This document shows positions 26,396 through 35,908 of a stretch of 64,000 bases of DNA, piece by piece. Made by a program: the position numbers and the translations under genes. The notes beneath the pieces are model-generated. The model was not told the DNA's origin, made no database searches, and saw only the letters and a program-made list of their open reading frames with translations. Every line of letters begins with the position of its first letter. The first letter of the stretch is position 1. Source of the DNA: Acidisarcina polymorpha (lineage in GTDB: Bacteria > Acidobacteriota > Terriglobia > Terriglobales > Acidobacteriaceae); NCBI RefSeq assembly GCF_003330725.1, contig NZ_CP030840.1, positions 5,084,001 to 5,148,000 of the forward strand, read 5' to 3'.

Positions 26396-27847
26396 GTGAA
26401 CGCTCTGGGCGAGGCCTTTCAGAAAGGTCCAGTGTTAAGCGCTCGAGCCTCTCTTTACATCGCGACGATATTTGCTCTGGCGGCACTTGGCGCAGGCCTC
26501 CGGCTCACCGCGCAGACTGTGAACCCGCCGCCGTACACACCACCGGTGTGGGATATCGACTGGTCGTATCTCGCCCAGCCCGCCGCAGCCGGGGCATCTG
26601 AGCCAGACTGGACCGACCGCTTCCACTACATCTCTCTGGGCAACAACCGCTTCCTCTCGATCACCGGGCAGATCCGCGAGCGTGGCGAGTACCAGGACTA
26701 CCCCGCCGTCGGCGCGCAGCCCCCGAATAACGGCTACTTCATGCAGCGCTACCTGATCAGCTCCGACCTCCACCTGAACACGCATTTTCGCACCTTCATC
26801 CAATTCGACAGCGGCCTGGTCGACTTTCGTGACGGTGGACCGCGCCCCGGCGTCGACGAGGATAAGCTTGATTTCAATCAGGGCTTTGTTGATTTCACTC
26901 TCTCTAAATCGTCGGACCATTCCCTCACTGTTCGGGCCGGCCGCCAGCTTATCTCATTAGGTTCGACACGCCTCATCGCTACCGGAGCTGGCCTCAATGT
27001 CGAACAGCCCTTCGATGGCTTCCGTCTTATGCTCCACGCCGGGCAATGGAGCGCCGATGGACTTGCCGTCCGCCCAACGGAGATCAAGACCGGTATATTC
27101 GACAACGAACCGAATTCCGCTGAAGAGCTGTGGGGGCTCTACCTGAGCCGGCCTCTTCTGCCATTGCATACCAACGTCGATCTCTATTACCTGGGCTATG
27201 ACCACAAGTCGGTTCGCTACACGCAGAGCACGGGGCCGGAGCAACGCGAAACGGTCGGCGCCCGCGTCTGGTCCCACACTCCGGCGTGGGACTACGACTT
27301 CGAATACACCGCTCAGTTTGGGCGCTTCAACACCGGCAACATCCGAGCCTGGGGCACGGGGTATCACCTGGGCTACACCTTCAATCGCGCCCGCTTCGCC
27401 CCACACCCGGAACTGGACGGAGGCGTCCTGAGCGGTGATCACAATGCCCACGACAACACGCTCGGCACATTCAATCCACTCTTTCCAAACGGCAATTTCC
27501 TTAGTCAGAGCATTCTGCTCGGCCCCCTCAACCTCATCATCGTGCGTCCCACCTTCAAGACAGCCCTGACCCGCAAAGCCACGACGAACACCAACTTCGA
27601 ACTCTTGTGGCGCCAGGCCACAGAGGACGGCGTCTACAACATCGCCGGCATTCTTACCCATGCTCCAGCCAACTCAACCGCCCGGTTTATCGGCGCACAG
27701 ATCCAGCAGGAGATCGATTACGCATTCACCCGGCATCTCAGCGGCTCGTTGGCTTACGAGCACTTCTTCGCCGGCGAATTCCTCAAGCAAAGCCCCCCTG
27801 GCCACAGCCTCAACTTCATCTCTCCTCAATTGGCTTACAACTTCTAA
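26396..27847 (+). CDS. Alginate-export-type outer-membrane porin
   Basis: 483 residues. The N-terminal signal segment is ASLYIATIFALAALGAGLRL, with likely cleavage after TAQT. The mature part is a beta-barrel of the Alginate_exp family: FLSITGQIRERGEYQDY, FQQ-like amphipathic strands, VRAGRQLISLGSTRLIAT, and DGFRLMLHAGQWSADGLAV. It ends in the aromatic QLAYNF typical of outer-membrane proteins. Members form outer-membrane channels for anionic or aromatic compounds. The GTG at 26396 lies 25 bases after the hydrolase stop, which points to one transcript. The porin probably admits the substrate of that hydrolase. Confidence 0.87.
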   Translation: MNALGEAFQKGPVLSARASLYIATIFALAALGAGLRLTAQTVNPPPYTPPVWDIDWSYLAQPAAAGASEPDWTDRFHYISLGNNRFLSITGQIRERGEYQDYPAVGAQPPNNGYFMQRYLISSDLHLNTHFRTFIQFDSGLVDFRDGGPRPGVDEDKLDFNQGFVDFTLSKSSDHSLTVRAGRQLISLGSTRLIATGAGLNVEQPFDGFRLMLHAGQWSADGLAVRPTEIKTGIFDNEPNSAEELWGLYLSRPLLPLHTNVDLYYLGYDHKSVRYTQSTGPEQRETVGARVWSHTPAWDYDFEYTAQFGRFNTGNIRAWGTGYHLGYTFNRARFAPHPELDGGVLSGDHNAHDNTLGTFNPLFPNGNFLSQSILLGPLNLIIVRPTFKTALTRKATTNTNFELLWRQATEDGVYNIAGILTHAPANSTARFIGAQIQQEIDYAFTRHLSGSLAYEHFFAGEFLKQSPPGHSLNFISPQLAYNF

Positions 27848-27866
27848 CCCGCGCCGGAATTCTGCC

Positions 27867-28325
27867 ATGCAAACACCTCTTCAGCAAGCACTCGTCCTCG
27901 CAATCGTTCTGCTCAACCCATACTGTTCTGGGGCCAATTGCGTGGAGCGCTTCGTCAACTATCAGACCTGGAATCTCATCCCCACCGACGCCTTCAAGGC
28001 GTATCACAGGGCGCAACAGCCGCTGATCCAGGCCTTTGTAGTAGCGCCGATGTTCCTTGGGTTCGTGCTCCAGGTCTGGTTGGCTTGCAGGGTGCCTTCC
28101 GGCGTCGACCCACGGGTCGTCTGGGCGATGGTCGTTGCATCCGCAGCTGGGGCGGTCTCCACTGTAATGCTTCAGCTTCCGGTCCACGCAGCATTCAACC
28201 GGAGCGGCTACTCGCCTGAACTCATGCGGGGGCTACTCCATTCCGATTGGATCAGAAAAGCCGCGGATTCTGTCCGGCTAGCCGCAACGGCGGTTCTCCT
28301 GCATCAGATGCTTAGCGCTCATTAG
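27867..28325 (+). CDS. DUF1772-like small membrane protein
   Basis: 152 residues, about four membrane helices: QQALVLAIVLLNPYCSGANC, AFVVAPMFLGFVLQVWLACR, VVWAMVVASAAGAVSTVM, and a C-terminal helix. In between is a FNRSGYSPELMRGLLHSDWI polar block that resembles the conserved part of DUF1772/anthrone-oxygenase-like proteins. The ATG at 27867 follows the porin stop by 19 bases. Its 3' end overlaps that of the convergent marR gene by 14 bases. It is probably the third gene of the palindrome-controlled unit. The catalytic role is unknown. Confidence 0.65.
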   Translation: MQTPLQQALVLAIVLLNPYCSGANCVERFVNYQTWNLIPTDAFKAYHRAQQPLIQAFVVAPMFLGFVLQVWLACRVPSGVDPRVVWAMVVASAAGAVSTVMLQLPVHAAFNRSGYSPELMRGLLHSDWIRKAADSVRLAATAVLLHQMLSAH

Positions 28326-28800
28326 GCCCCAGGCCACGCAGCTTGCTCAGGAGCTTGGCCGCAGTCTTCTTTTCTTCGGTGGAAAGGCGATGCATTGCTT
28401 CCGCAAGCTCGGTCGCATGTAATGGGGCAATCTTCCTCGCCAGCGTTCGACCTTTTTCGGTGATGACTCCCGTCACCACGCGCTTGTCCTCGCTTCGCGA
28501 CTCGCGGGCAATCAACCCGCGCTTTTCCAGCTTCTTGACAGTATAGGTCGTGCTTGCACCGGTGAGCAGAATCCGCTCGCTTAACTCACCGAGCGGGGTG
28601 GGGCCGTGTTGCCAAAGCACCATCAACACCGAGAATTCAGTCATGGTCAGGCCATGCTTCTGCATTCGCGGGCGCACATAATCGTCGACAAACTTGAACG
28701 CTCTGCCGATCGAGACGATCAGCTCCAGCGACGCTGCCTCATCCGGCGCAGGTCCCTGTGGCTCGGCCCCGAAACCGCCGCTCGATGGAGGTCCTTGCAT
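28312..28800 (-). CDS. MarR family transcriptional regulator
   Basis: 162 residues. The MarR winged helix is intact: QKHGLTMTEFSVLMVLWQHG, LGELSERILLTGASTTYTVK, and the wing RGLIARESRSEDKRVVTGVI. The C-terminal dimerisation helices start at TEKGRTLARKIAPLHATELA. The position of the wing Asp-x-Arg (SEDKRVV) fits a DNA-binding MarR repressor. It converges on the hydrolase-porin-membrane protein unit and overlaps its last gene by 14 bases. The perfect palindrome in front of that unit is its most likely target. The N-terminal Gly/Pro tail is not conserved. Confidence 0.87.
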   Translation of the reverse strand: MQGPPSSGGFGAEPQGPAPDEAASLELIVSIGRAFKFVDDYVRPRMQKHGLTMTEFSVLMVLWQHGPTPLGELSERILLTGASTTYTVKKLEKRGLIARESRSEDKRVVTGVITEKGRTLARKIAPLHATELAEAMHRLSTEEKKTAAKLLSKLRGLGPNER

Positions 28801-28921
28801 CCAATGATTTTATCGCCACGGCTAGTCTTCTCGGTCGGCGGCAAATCGCCTACTTTCTCACGGACGCTGTAGATCGGGCCAACTTGCCGTGCAGTCGACT
28901 ACGCGTTCAGATACCGCTGGG

Positions 28922-29737
28922 GGCTCTGTTGCATTAAGTATGGCTGTGAAGGCCAAGTCGGGACGGAGGCGGTAGGATGAGTCATGTTCAAACGCCGGCG
29001 GTTCCCCGTTGAGATCATCCTGCTTTGTGTGCGCTGGTATTGCAAGTACGGCATCAGCTATCGGGATCTCGTGGAGATGATGCAGGAGCGTGGCGTGGAA
29101 CTAGACCCGTCTACGATTATGCGCTGGGTGCATCGTTATGCGCCTGAATTGGAGAAACGGGTGCGCTGGTACCAAGGCTACCGAACCAGTTCCTGGCGCG
29201 TAGACGAGACGTATGTGAAGGTCGGCGGTCGGTGGAAGTACCTGTTTCGGGCCGTCGACAAGCATGGCCGCTTGGTTGATTTCATGTTGGCAGATCGCCG
29301 CAATACTCGGGCAGCCCATCGTTTCTTGGGAAAAGCGTTGAAGACCATGCACCACTGGCCGCCGTGCTCGATCACCACCGACCAACTCGGTTCCTACCCA
29401 AAAGCAATCCGCCGACTACAGCGCGAGGGCAAGCTGTCTGCCGACACAAAACATCGGACCTGCAAATACCTGAACAACATCATCGAAGCCGACCATGGCG
29501 CCCTCAAGCGCGTCATCCGACCCACTCGAGGCTTTCAGACGATGAGGACCGCGCCTGCTACGATCAAGGGTTTTGAAGTGATGCGTATGATCCGTCGAGG
29601 GCATTGCCTCACCTGTAAGCCGCACGTCAAAGAGGAGATCCGATTCGTAAACAAGCTATTCGACATCTTCGCTGTCGCTGCCTGATCGAGCAGCGCACCG
29701 AGTGAACTGCGACCTGTGAAGTTAATGCAACAGAGCC
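28922..29737 (+). mobile_element. Complete IS6-family insertion sequence
   Basis: An 816-bp element with perfect 16-bp terminal inverted repeats, GGCTCTGTTGCATTAA at 28922-28937 and its complement at 29722-29737. The similarity continues a few bases outward on both sides (CGCTGGGG). No 8-bp target duplication is found: CCGCTGGG on the left, CCAGCGAT on the right. Its lack fits cointegrate or deletion events by IS6 elements. It truncates an RHS gene fragment on its right. Confidence 0.9.
28984..29685 (+). CDS. IS6-family transposase (DDE)
   Basis: 233 residues, the usual IS6 length. The N-terminal part has a helix-turn-helix (FPVEIILLCVRWYCKYGISY, DPSTIMRWVHRYAPELEK). The DDE catalytic domain is complete: Asp in SWRVDETYVKVGGRW, Asp in SITTDQLGSYPKA, and Glu in NNIIEADHGALKR, plus the RTCKYLNN block. 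It should be active. It mediates replicative transposition and copy-in cointegrate formation. A second, 5'-truncated copy with about ten substitutions lies at 4652-5176. Confidence 0.93.
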   Translation: MFKRRRFPVEIILLCVRWYCKYGISYRDLVEMMQERGVELDPSTIMRWVHRYAPELEKRVRWYQGYRTSSWRVDETYVKVGGRWKYLFRAVDKHGRLVDFMLADRRNTRAAHRFLGKALKTMHHWPPCSITTDQLGSYPKAIRRLQREGKLSADTKHRTCKYLNNIIEADHGALKRVIRPTRGFQTMRTAPATIKGFEVMRMIRRGHCLTCKPHVKEEIRFVNKLFDIFAVAA

Positions 29738-31850
29738 CCAGCGATGGCGCCCCGCTACCCCCACCGGTTCCCCCGTTACTGGGAGGAGAACCGCACAGTC
29801 CGAAATACCAGCAATATCCATTCCCACCATAGCCAAAGCAAGCCAAAGGATTTTCATCACAGGAGGGAGGGGGCGGGGGATTTTGGAAGATACACGGATT
29901 TCCGTCGTATTCAGGCAACGAGCAAGGGTCCAGCCCGCTTGGATCCAAGAAGCTCAGCGGGTTATTCAGAACATAGGCATAGCGGTTCAAGCTCTCTGGA
30001 TTGGTGATGTCGTAAGAACCCACGTAGGGGTCGGGCGAGAGCCAGCGCCCCTGGTAGAAGGAGTAGTTACGGAACTGAGCGTGTTCGGACATAGGTGCGC
30101 CGGCGTCGTTGCTGTCCTGCTCCATGTCGGCGAAGTGGAAGTTGTCTACATCGGTCTCGGTATTGAGGATACTGGCTACGTAGCCATCACCCCAGGGCAG
30201 AGACTTGTAGGTTGCAGAAGTCGTGCCGTTATGGTCAGTCCGTATGCGCTCGGTGCCGATATAATCCTGGTTCTCAAAGTAGGTAGCGTTGTCGGAGGAA
30301 CGAAAGGCGATCTGCTGCCCGTCCCAATACATGCGGCCATCGGTGCCATTGTTCGTGGCTGCATTCCAGGTGGAGATGCGCCTTCCCGCATAGTCATAGG
30401 AATATTCACTGGTTCCTGCCGGCGTCGCCACGCTCACCCGTCGGTTCAGTGCGTCGTAGGTGTAGGACGCGGTTGAGCCGCCATCGACGCTCACAATGTT
30501 GCCCTCCGCGTCGTAAGTGTAGCTATGATACCCGTCTTTGGTCATGTTACCGGCCGCGTCATAAGTATAGCCGCCGCTATTAATTTTGTTACTCGTCGGG
30601 TCGAAGGAGGCGCTGAAGGAAGGTGCCCCGTTTTGCGACCACCGGTTGCCATACCGGTCATAGCTGTAGGTGTAGTTCTGATTGGCGACTCCATTCGTCA
30701 CGGTACGGGAGGTGAGCCGGTTGAACTCGTCATAGGAGTAATTGGTAGAGAGACCCAGAACGGTATCGCCCACGTAGGAGACCTGCGAGCCCTTGATGGT
30801 CTCGCCCTGACCGAAGGCTTGTGTCCCCCCGCTGGCACAGTATGCGGCCGCCGGGCCTCCTCTGCACAGCCACTGCCCGTCTGGCCGCCCCATGAAGTCG
30901 TAGCCTTTGTAAAGATTAAGGCCGTTACCCAAAGTGTAGCTGACCGGGCCGTTTGGTCCATTGATGATGTTTGAGGCGATGGGTGTCGATCCGCCGGTTC
31001 CACCGGTCAGGTTATAGCTGTTGTTGTTGATCGAGGTCACTTCGCCCGCCGGGGAGCGAGTGTAGGCGACTTGTCCACTGACAGCGTCTCCTTCGGAGGT
31101 CAGGTTACCCGCCCAATCGTAGGTAAAGCCCAGCGGACGCGACTCCTGCTTCGCCGTGCCACACGTCGACGGAGCACAGTTCCACATATTCACTATCTGG
31201 CCCCTCACGTTATAGCTGAATTCGGAAGTGGTAGGATTGATCTCCGCCGTTGGTCCCCTAAAGGCGCCCATGACGGCCAGCCGGCCCCTAACATACTGCA
31301 GATTGTTCGTCGTGCAGCAAATCGTGTCGTAAACGAAACTCTTGTTTGATGTAGATGCGGATGGAACATCGTTGTCCGCATACCCAATAGAAACCACCCG
31401 TCCAAGCGCATCGTACTGGGTCGTCGTCGTTGTTAGGATGGCCGGGTTGGTTTGGTTCGCTTCTGGTCGAGTCCGGGTTACCTTGAGTCCTGTAGCGTTG
31501 TAGGCATACTGGTAATTCGTCGCGCCTCGCTCCGGCTCGGTGACCGACACAGGGCGACCCAGGGAATCGGTAATGAATGTGCGGGTCTGCGAGCCTTGGG
31601 CGACCATTGTCACCTGATTGCCACCGCTAGCCGTGGGGTAGGAGTAGGAGGTCAGAAAGCCCGTGGCGGGGATATCCTGGCCGCAGGCAACCGGAGCAAC
31701 CCCCTTTAGTGTGGAAGAGGAGACCTCGCAGGCCGACGTGACCCGGCCTAATCCATCGACCTGGGTGATACGGCTGACACCATTTTCATCGGTCACCAGA
31801 GTGGCTCGTCCGGCATAAGTGTACCTAATAAGATCGTTTAGCTACTCTTT
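29738..31850 (-). pseudogene. RHS/YD-repeat protein fragment, truncated at both ends
   Basis: The minus strand keeps about 700 codons of an RHS core. YD repeats include YTYAGRATLVTDENG, VDGLGRVTSACEV, SYTYDAEGNIVSVDGG and YDRYGNRWSQNG. The RHS-associated core ends FYQGRWLSPDPYVGSYDITN, then NRYAYVLNNPLSFLDPSGLD. The C-terminal variable (toxin-like) tail begins, is Pro/Cys-rich, and is cut by the IS6 right end at 29737. At the 5' side an in-frame TAG at about 31850 replaces the missing N-terminus. RHS proteins are large polymorphic toxins or surface proteins whose C-termini vary. Here the effector part and any immunity gene are lost. Confidence 0.85.
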
Positions 31851-31878
31851 CAACGGTCTCTCATCCGTAGATTGGTGG

Positions 31879-32028
31879 TTATGCGGAAAAGCCGCCGTCG
31901 GGCTTTATGAGCTGGCCGTTAATCCAAGAACCAGCAGGCGACAATAGAAATGCGACGATATTTGCAGCGTGTTGAGGAGTACCTAACAGCGCCTTTCTGC
32001 TCGCATTCCCACCTACTCGTTTATGTGT
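31879..32028 (-). pseudogene. C-terminal remnant of a classical SDR
   Basis: About 48 codons on the minus strand: [20 protein letters not shown], then [20 protein letters not shown], then PDGGFSA and a TAA at 31879. This is the typical end of a classical short-chain dehydrogenase (…vaflaSpassyitGqvi.vDGG). It starts directly after the TonB receptor stop and ends just before the RHS fragment, so it is a leftover from a rearrangement rather than a gene. Confidence 0.6.
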
Positions 32029-32029
32029 G

Positions 32030-35000
32030 CTAAAACATAAACTTCAACGCAAACTGCACCTGGCGCGGAGGATTTGCCTCAAGGATATAGTTGAATGTCG
32101 GCGAGCTGATGTCGCTGTCGGGCAGATGAAAGTTCGTGCGATTCAGGATGTTAAACAGCTCCGCGCGGAACTGGATCTGCATTGATTCTGTCACCTTGAA
32201 ATTCTTAAGTGCACCGAAGTCCCAGTCGGCATAAGCCGGGCCGACATTCACGTTGCGACCTTCTGTGCCAAACTGACCCGCATTGGTTACGGTATTGAGT
32301 TGCTGGTAAGCGCTGGCGTTGAGCCATGCGCGCACCTGGCGCGGCCCGTTATTGGGGCTGCCGACGAGGTTGGGTCGCTGGGCGGAGAAGCCGGTGATCT
32401 CCGGCGCGCTGCCTTGCGCCGCGACGTCGTTCGAGTCAAACACCGTGAATGGCGTGCCGCTCATCAACGTTGCTATGCCATTCAACTGCCATGCGCCCAA
32501 CACCGTCTGATACCAGTTCTGCGGATGATTCCAGAACGGAAGATCCCATACATAGCTCGCAACGAATCGGTTGCGAGCGTCGAACAGCGAGGGCCCACGC
32601 TCGGCTGCAAGATTGAACGGATCCTGGGCGAGGTCGTTTTCTCCTGCGACTGGCTTCGCCTCTGAGCCCGTTATGTTGAACGACGAAACATCGTCGATCA
32701 CCTTCGACCACGTATACGAGAGTAGGAATGACAGCCCACGGCTGTACTGCTTCCGCAGCGAGGTTTCCAGTGCGTTATACGACGAATTGGCGATGCCCGC
32801 GATCTCGCCGGTCGATGAAAACTGGCAACTGCTCGGCGGATCGGCGAGTGTGCAGCCGGAAAAGAGCCGCCGTTGATCAGCGTTGCTGGAATTGGAGATT
32901 GGCTGGCCGTCCACGTATCCAGGAACGAATACCGCTGGGTTCGCTTCGATAAAGCGGGGCAGGCGGGTTCCCTTGGTGCCGACGTATCCGATCTCGAACA
33001 AATAATTAGATCCGAACGTCTGCTGTAGGTTCAAGTCCCAATCCTGCGCATAAGGAAGTCTTAACGTCGGCGACAGGGTCAGGTTCGTGAGTGGCTTAGA
33101 AAACGTCCCCGGGGCAGGAGGATCGCCGTTGAACGGATCTGCGAAGTCCGGGAGGCTCACCTGCGGGGTTCCCAGGAACGGAGGCGCACTGATCGGGGCC
33201 TGCAAAGGCCCACCCTGTCCGGTGTAATAAGGCTCGTAGAAGATACCGTACGCCGAAGTAATCAACAGCTTGCCGTTACCGGTCGGGTCCCACGCGATGC
33301 CGAAGCGCGGCGCAAATGCCTTGTAATCGGTGGGGATCAGGCCTGCCGTCACGCCGGGATCGCCGGGATACAACAACCCCACCGGCGCGTTCGGTATCAC
33401 CCGGGATTGCTTTCCCGGCGCAAACAGCGAGAGCAAATTATTCGTTTCGGTGTACGGGAAGGGTAACTCATACCGCAGGCCGGCATTGACCGTGAGACGC
33501 GGTGTGACCTTGTAGGTGTCCTGCACATAGGCATTTCCACTGTTGCCCCGAATATGGCGCGAAAAATTGCCGATACCTTGCAGGAAGACCACCGGCTGCC
33601 CGGTGAGAAAACTGGCGAACGCGTCCGTTACAGGGAACGGCGCAAATACGAAGAAGCCGTTGGTCGCAATTCCTTGCAGCACGTTGATCTGCTGATATTG
33701 GTATCCGCCGCCAAATTTCAGCGTGTGCTGGCCATGAACCCAGCTCAGCGACCCAGAGTAATCAAAGACATTTTCGTAGGTGTTACGCGGGCCGGTGATC
33801 GGATTACCAACATCGGCATAGCCACTCACCTGGATGAATGGCAGTCCGGTGGCGGCTTCGAGACTCGGTTGGTATTGGAACCCAACGCTTGAGGGGGGCT
33901 GGTGGTTTTCACTCTGGCCGAAGAGGAGTTTGTTGCGCAGAAACGAGAACCGGCCCACCGCGATGAGGGTCGGCGAAAACGTGTGCGTTTCGTCCGCGAC
34001 AAAGCTCTGTGCGCGCTGGTTTTCGCCGACCGGGAACCCAGGCACGCTTGCGCCGCCTGGCGATAGCGGATCGACCTGAGAGAGTTGGTAAAACACGTAA
34101 CGGAAGCTCAGCGTGTCGCGCGGATCGAGGTAATCATCCACCTTGATGCCGGCCTGATCGGTATCGTTGGTCAAGATCTGAGTTGTGGAGAACAGGTTCG
34201 TGCCGGCGTTGGGGAGCGGGAAGAAACTCAGCAGGTTTTCTGAAACCGGGTCCAACTGGGCCCGCGGCACCAGGTTGTCCAGGTACGGTGCATTGGCGAG
34301 GACGTTGAAAAGCTGATTCGCAGGGTTGTTGCAGAAGCCCTGCGTAAAGCCCTCCGGGCAGAGTGCTGAGAAGTCGCCGCCACGCTCCTTCAGCGACGGC
34401 ACTGTGGTCTGCCCTGACACGCCCTGGTTGTTACGGAAGCCTTCATAGAATCCGAAAATGAACGTTTTGTCCTTTTTGATCGGCCCACCAGCCGCGGCGC
34501 CAAACTGGTTTTGCTTCAGTGGCTCTTTGGTCGGCGCGAAATAGTTGTTCGCATCGACTGCGTCGTTGCGCAGGAACTCCCATAGTGTTCCGTGAAGCTG
34601 GTTTGTGCCTGACCGAGTGATGATGTTCGTTGTCGATCCTAGAGAGCCTCCGAATTCAGCATTTGCGCTATGCGTGATAATGCGGAACTCGTTGATCGCG
34701 TCTACCGGCGGCTTGAGGACGAATCCGCCGTCAACTCCGTTGAAGTTATTCGCGCCGTCAATGAGAAAGTTGTTCGATTCGGGTCGCTGGCCGTTGACCG
34801 CATAAGCCTGTCCGTCGCGCAGCCCACCTCCCGCTTCGGCTAACCCAGGCGTTAGCGGAACGACTCCAGGCTGCAGCAGACCAAGTTGCGAGAAGTTGCG
34901 TCCGTTCAGGGGCAGATCCTCCATCTCGCGCTGTTGGACTACCTTGCCCATACTAGTGACGGTCGGCTCAATCAGCGGAGCGTCGCCGCTGACCAGCACT

Positions 35001-35341
35001 TGTTGCTTTTCGGATCCGACCGCGAGATGAGGCGAGACTGAAGCTGTCTCATTCACGTTGAGAGTGATGCCGTCCTGCAAATATTCCTGGAAACCCTTCG
35101 CTGTCACCTGCAGGCTGTAGTGCCCGACTGGGAGTTCCAGAAGAACATAGCTGCCCTCCCGATCGGTTGTCGTAGTCCGCGACAGACCCGTTTCCGCCTG
35201 CCGCGCCGTAACCGAGGCGCCTTGAATGACAGCACCTGTCGGATCTGTAACTACACCGCGAATGTTTCCGGTGATCTGCTGAGCAGACACACTGAGACAA
35301 GACAGCACCACAAGTGCCAGCACATTGCGAACAATGTTCAT
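32030..35341 (-). CDS. Oar-like TonB-dependent outer-membrane receptor
   Basis: 1,103 residues from the ATG at 35341, chosen because the signal peptide [20 protein letters not shown] starts there. After cleavage comes a CarboxypepD_reg domain ([20 protein letters not shown], then [19 protein letters not shown]). Next are a TonB plug ([20 protein letters not shown]) and a long Oar-type barrel with many YxF/Y strands, ending in the aromatic LKFMF. These huge receptors are a hallmark of Acidobacteriota and are thought to import large ligands or act in surface contact. No TonB-ExbBD genes are near. The 3' end abuts a reductase remnant, so downstream DNA has been rearranged. Confidence 0.93.
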   Translation of the reverse strand: MNIVRNVLALVVLSCLSVSAQQITGNIRGVVTDPTGAVIQGASVTARQAETGLSRTTTTDREGSYVLLELPVGHYSLQVTAKGFQEYLQDGITLNVNETASVSPHLAVGSEKQQVLVSGDAPLIEPTVTSMGKVVQQREMEDLPLNGRNFSQLGLLQPGVVPLTPGLAEAGGGLRDGQAYAVNGQRPESNNFLIDGANNFNGVDGGFVLKPPVDAINEFRIITHSANAEFGGSLGSTTNIITRSGTNQLHGTLWEFLRNDAVDANNYFAPTKEPLKQNQFGAAAGGPIKKDKTFIFGFYEGFRNNQGVSGQTTVPSLKERGGDFSALCPEGFTQGFCNNPANQLFNVLANAPYLDNLVPRAQLDPVSENLLSFFPLPNAGTNLFSTTQILTNDTDQAGIKVDDYLDPRDTLSFRYVFYQLSQVDPLSPGGASVPGFPVGENQRAQSFVADETHTFSPTLIAVGRFSFLRNKLLFGQSENHQPPSSVGFQYQPSLEAATGLPFIQVSGYADVGNPITGPRNTYENVFDYSGSLSWVHGQHTLKFGGGYQYQQINVLQGIATNGFFVFAPFPVTDAFASFLTGQPVVFLQGIGNFSRHIRGNSGNAYVQDTYKVTPRLTVNAGLRYELPFPYTETNNLLSLFAPGKQSRVIPNAPVGLLYPGDPGVTAGLIPTDYKAFAPRFGIAWDPTGNGKLLITSAYGIFYEPYYTGQGGPLQAPISAPPFLGTPQVSLPDFADPFNGDPPAPGTFSKPLTNLTLSPTLRLPYAQDWDLNLQQTFGSNYLFEIGYVGTKGTRLPRFIEANPAVFVPGYVDGQPISNSSNADQRRLFSGCTLADPPSSCQFSSTGEIAGIANSSYNALETSLRKQYSRGLSFLLSYTWSKVIDDVSSFNITGSEAKPVAGENDLAQDPFNLAAERGPSLFDARNRFVASYVWDLPFWNHPQNWYQTVLGAWQLNGIATLMSGTPFTVFDSNDVAAQGSAPEITGFSAQRPNLVGSPNNGPRQVRAWLNASAYQQLNTVTNAGQFGTEGRNVNVGPAYADWDFGALKNFKVTESMQIQFRAELFNILNRTNFHLPDSDISSPTFNYILEANPPRQVQFALKFMF

Positions 35342-35908
35342 ATTGTTTTTGAGCCTTCCGTGAAGACTTAACCCTGCGACAAAAGCGACGTCGCTGGTTC
35401 GCGCGACACTCCGTATGCCTTGTATCGCCGTGCACGTGCGCAAAAGAACGTAGAGCATCGTCAAAGAACTCCGCTAACTAGAGATTTTGGGTGGGGAACA
35501 CCGACAGCGGGGGGCGCCCATATTCTGGGGAAGAAATCGCTTTGGTGGGCTGCACGGATGGACGCTACTAGCCAGGTCGTTGCACTGTCTTGAACAATTC
35601 GATGGATAGTTTTATCAATCCTTCGGTGGAGTCCAGTCGTAGTCAGCCGGTACTTGGGTTTACGTAAAGCTTCGGGCACATTCGGCCAAGGCCCATAAGC
35701 GACTTTGCCTTCGGCGCAGGATGAAGTCATTGTGGCTCTGAGGTATGCCTGCGAGACAGCCCGCCCTCATGATCAAGTTTTGGCCATCGCCGCAGCGAAG
35801 GTGACACAGGCTAAATCACGGTAAAGCGATGTTGAAAATACATCTTTATGAATCGATATGCTTAATTCAATCGCTAATGCAAAACGACAATGATCAGTCG
35901 ATGTAACC
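35342..35908. other. Non-coding stretch with divergent promoters
   Basis: About 570 bases between the divergent receptor and flavoprotein genes. I see no gene. Near 35877-35908 the sequence holds remains of the flavoprotein 5' end (see that entry). Confidence 0.5.

Noticed and set aside
29535-29737. RHS reading frame continuing through the IS6 element
   Set aside because: The continuation is the antisense of the transposase and inverted repeat; the true RHS sequence ends at the IS border.
28911-29745. Target-site duplication for the IS6 element
   Set aside because: The 8-bp flanks (CCGCTGGG and CCAGCGAT) differ; only an outward extension of the terminal repeat is seen.
33330-34805. Several plus-strand frames opposite the TonB receptor
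   Set aside because: Antisense shadows of a well-conserved long gene.
35893-35898. In-frame TGA before the flavoprotein as a third Sec codon
   Set aside because: It lies upstream of the first strand at a non-catalytic position, no hairpin of the right kind follows, and a one-base indel explains the region better.
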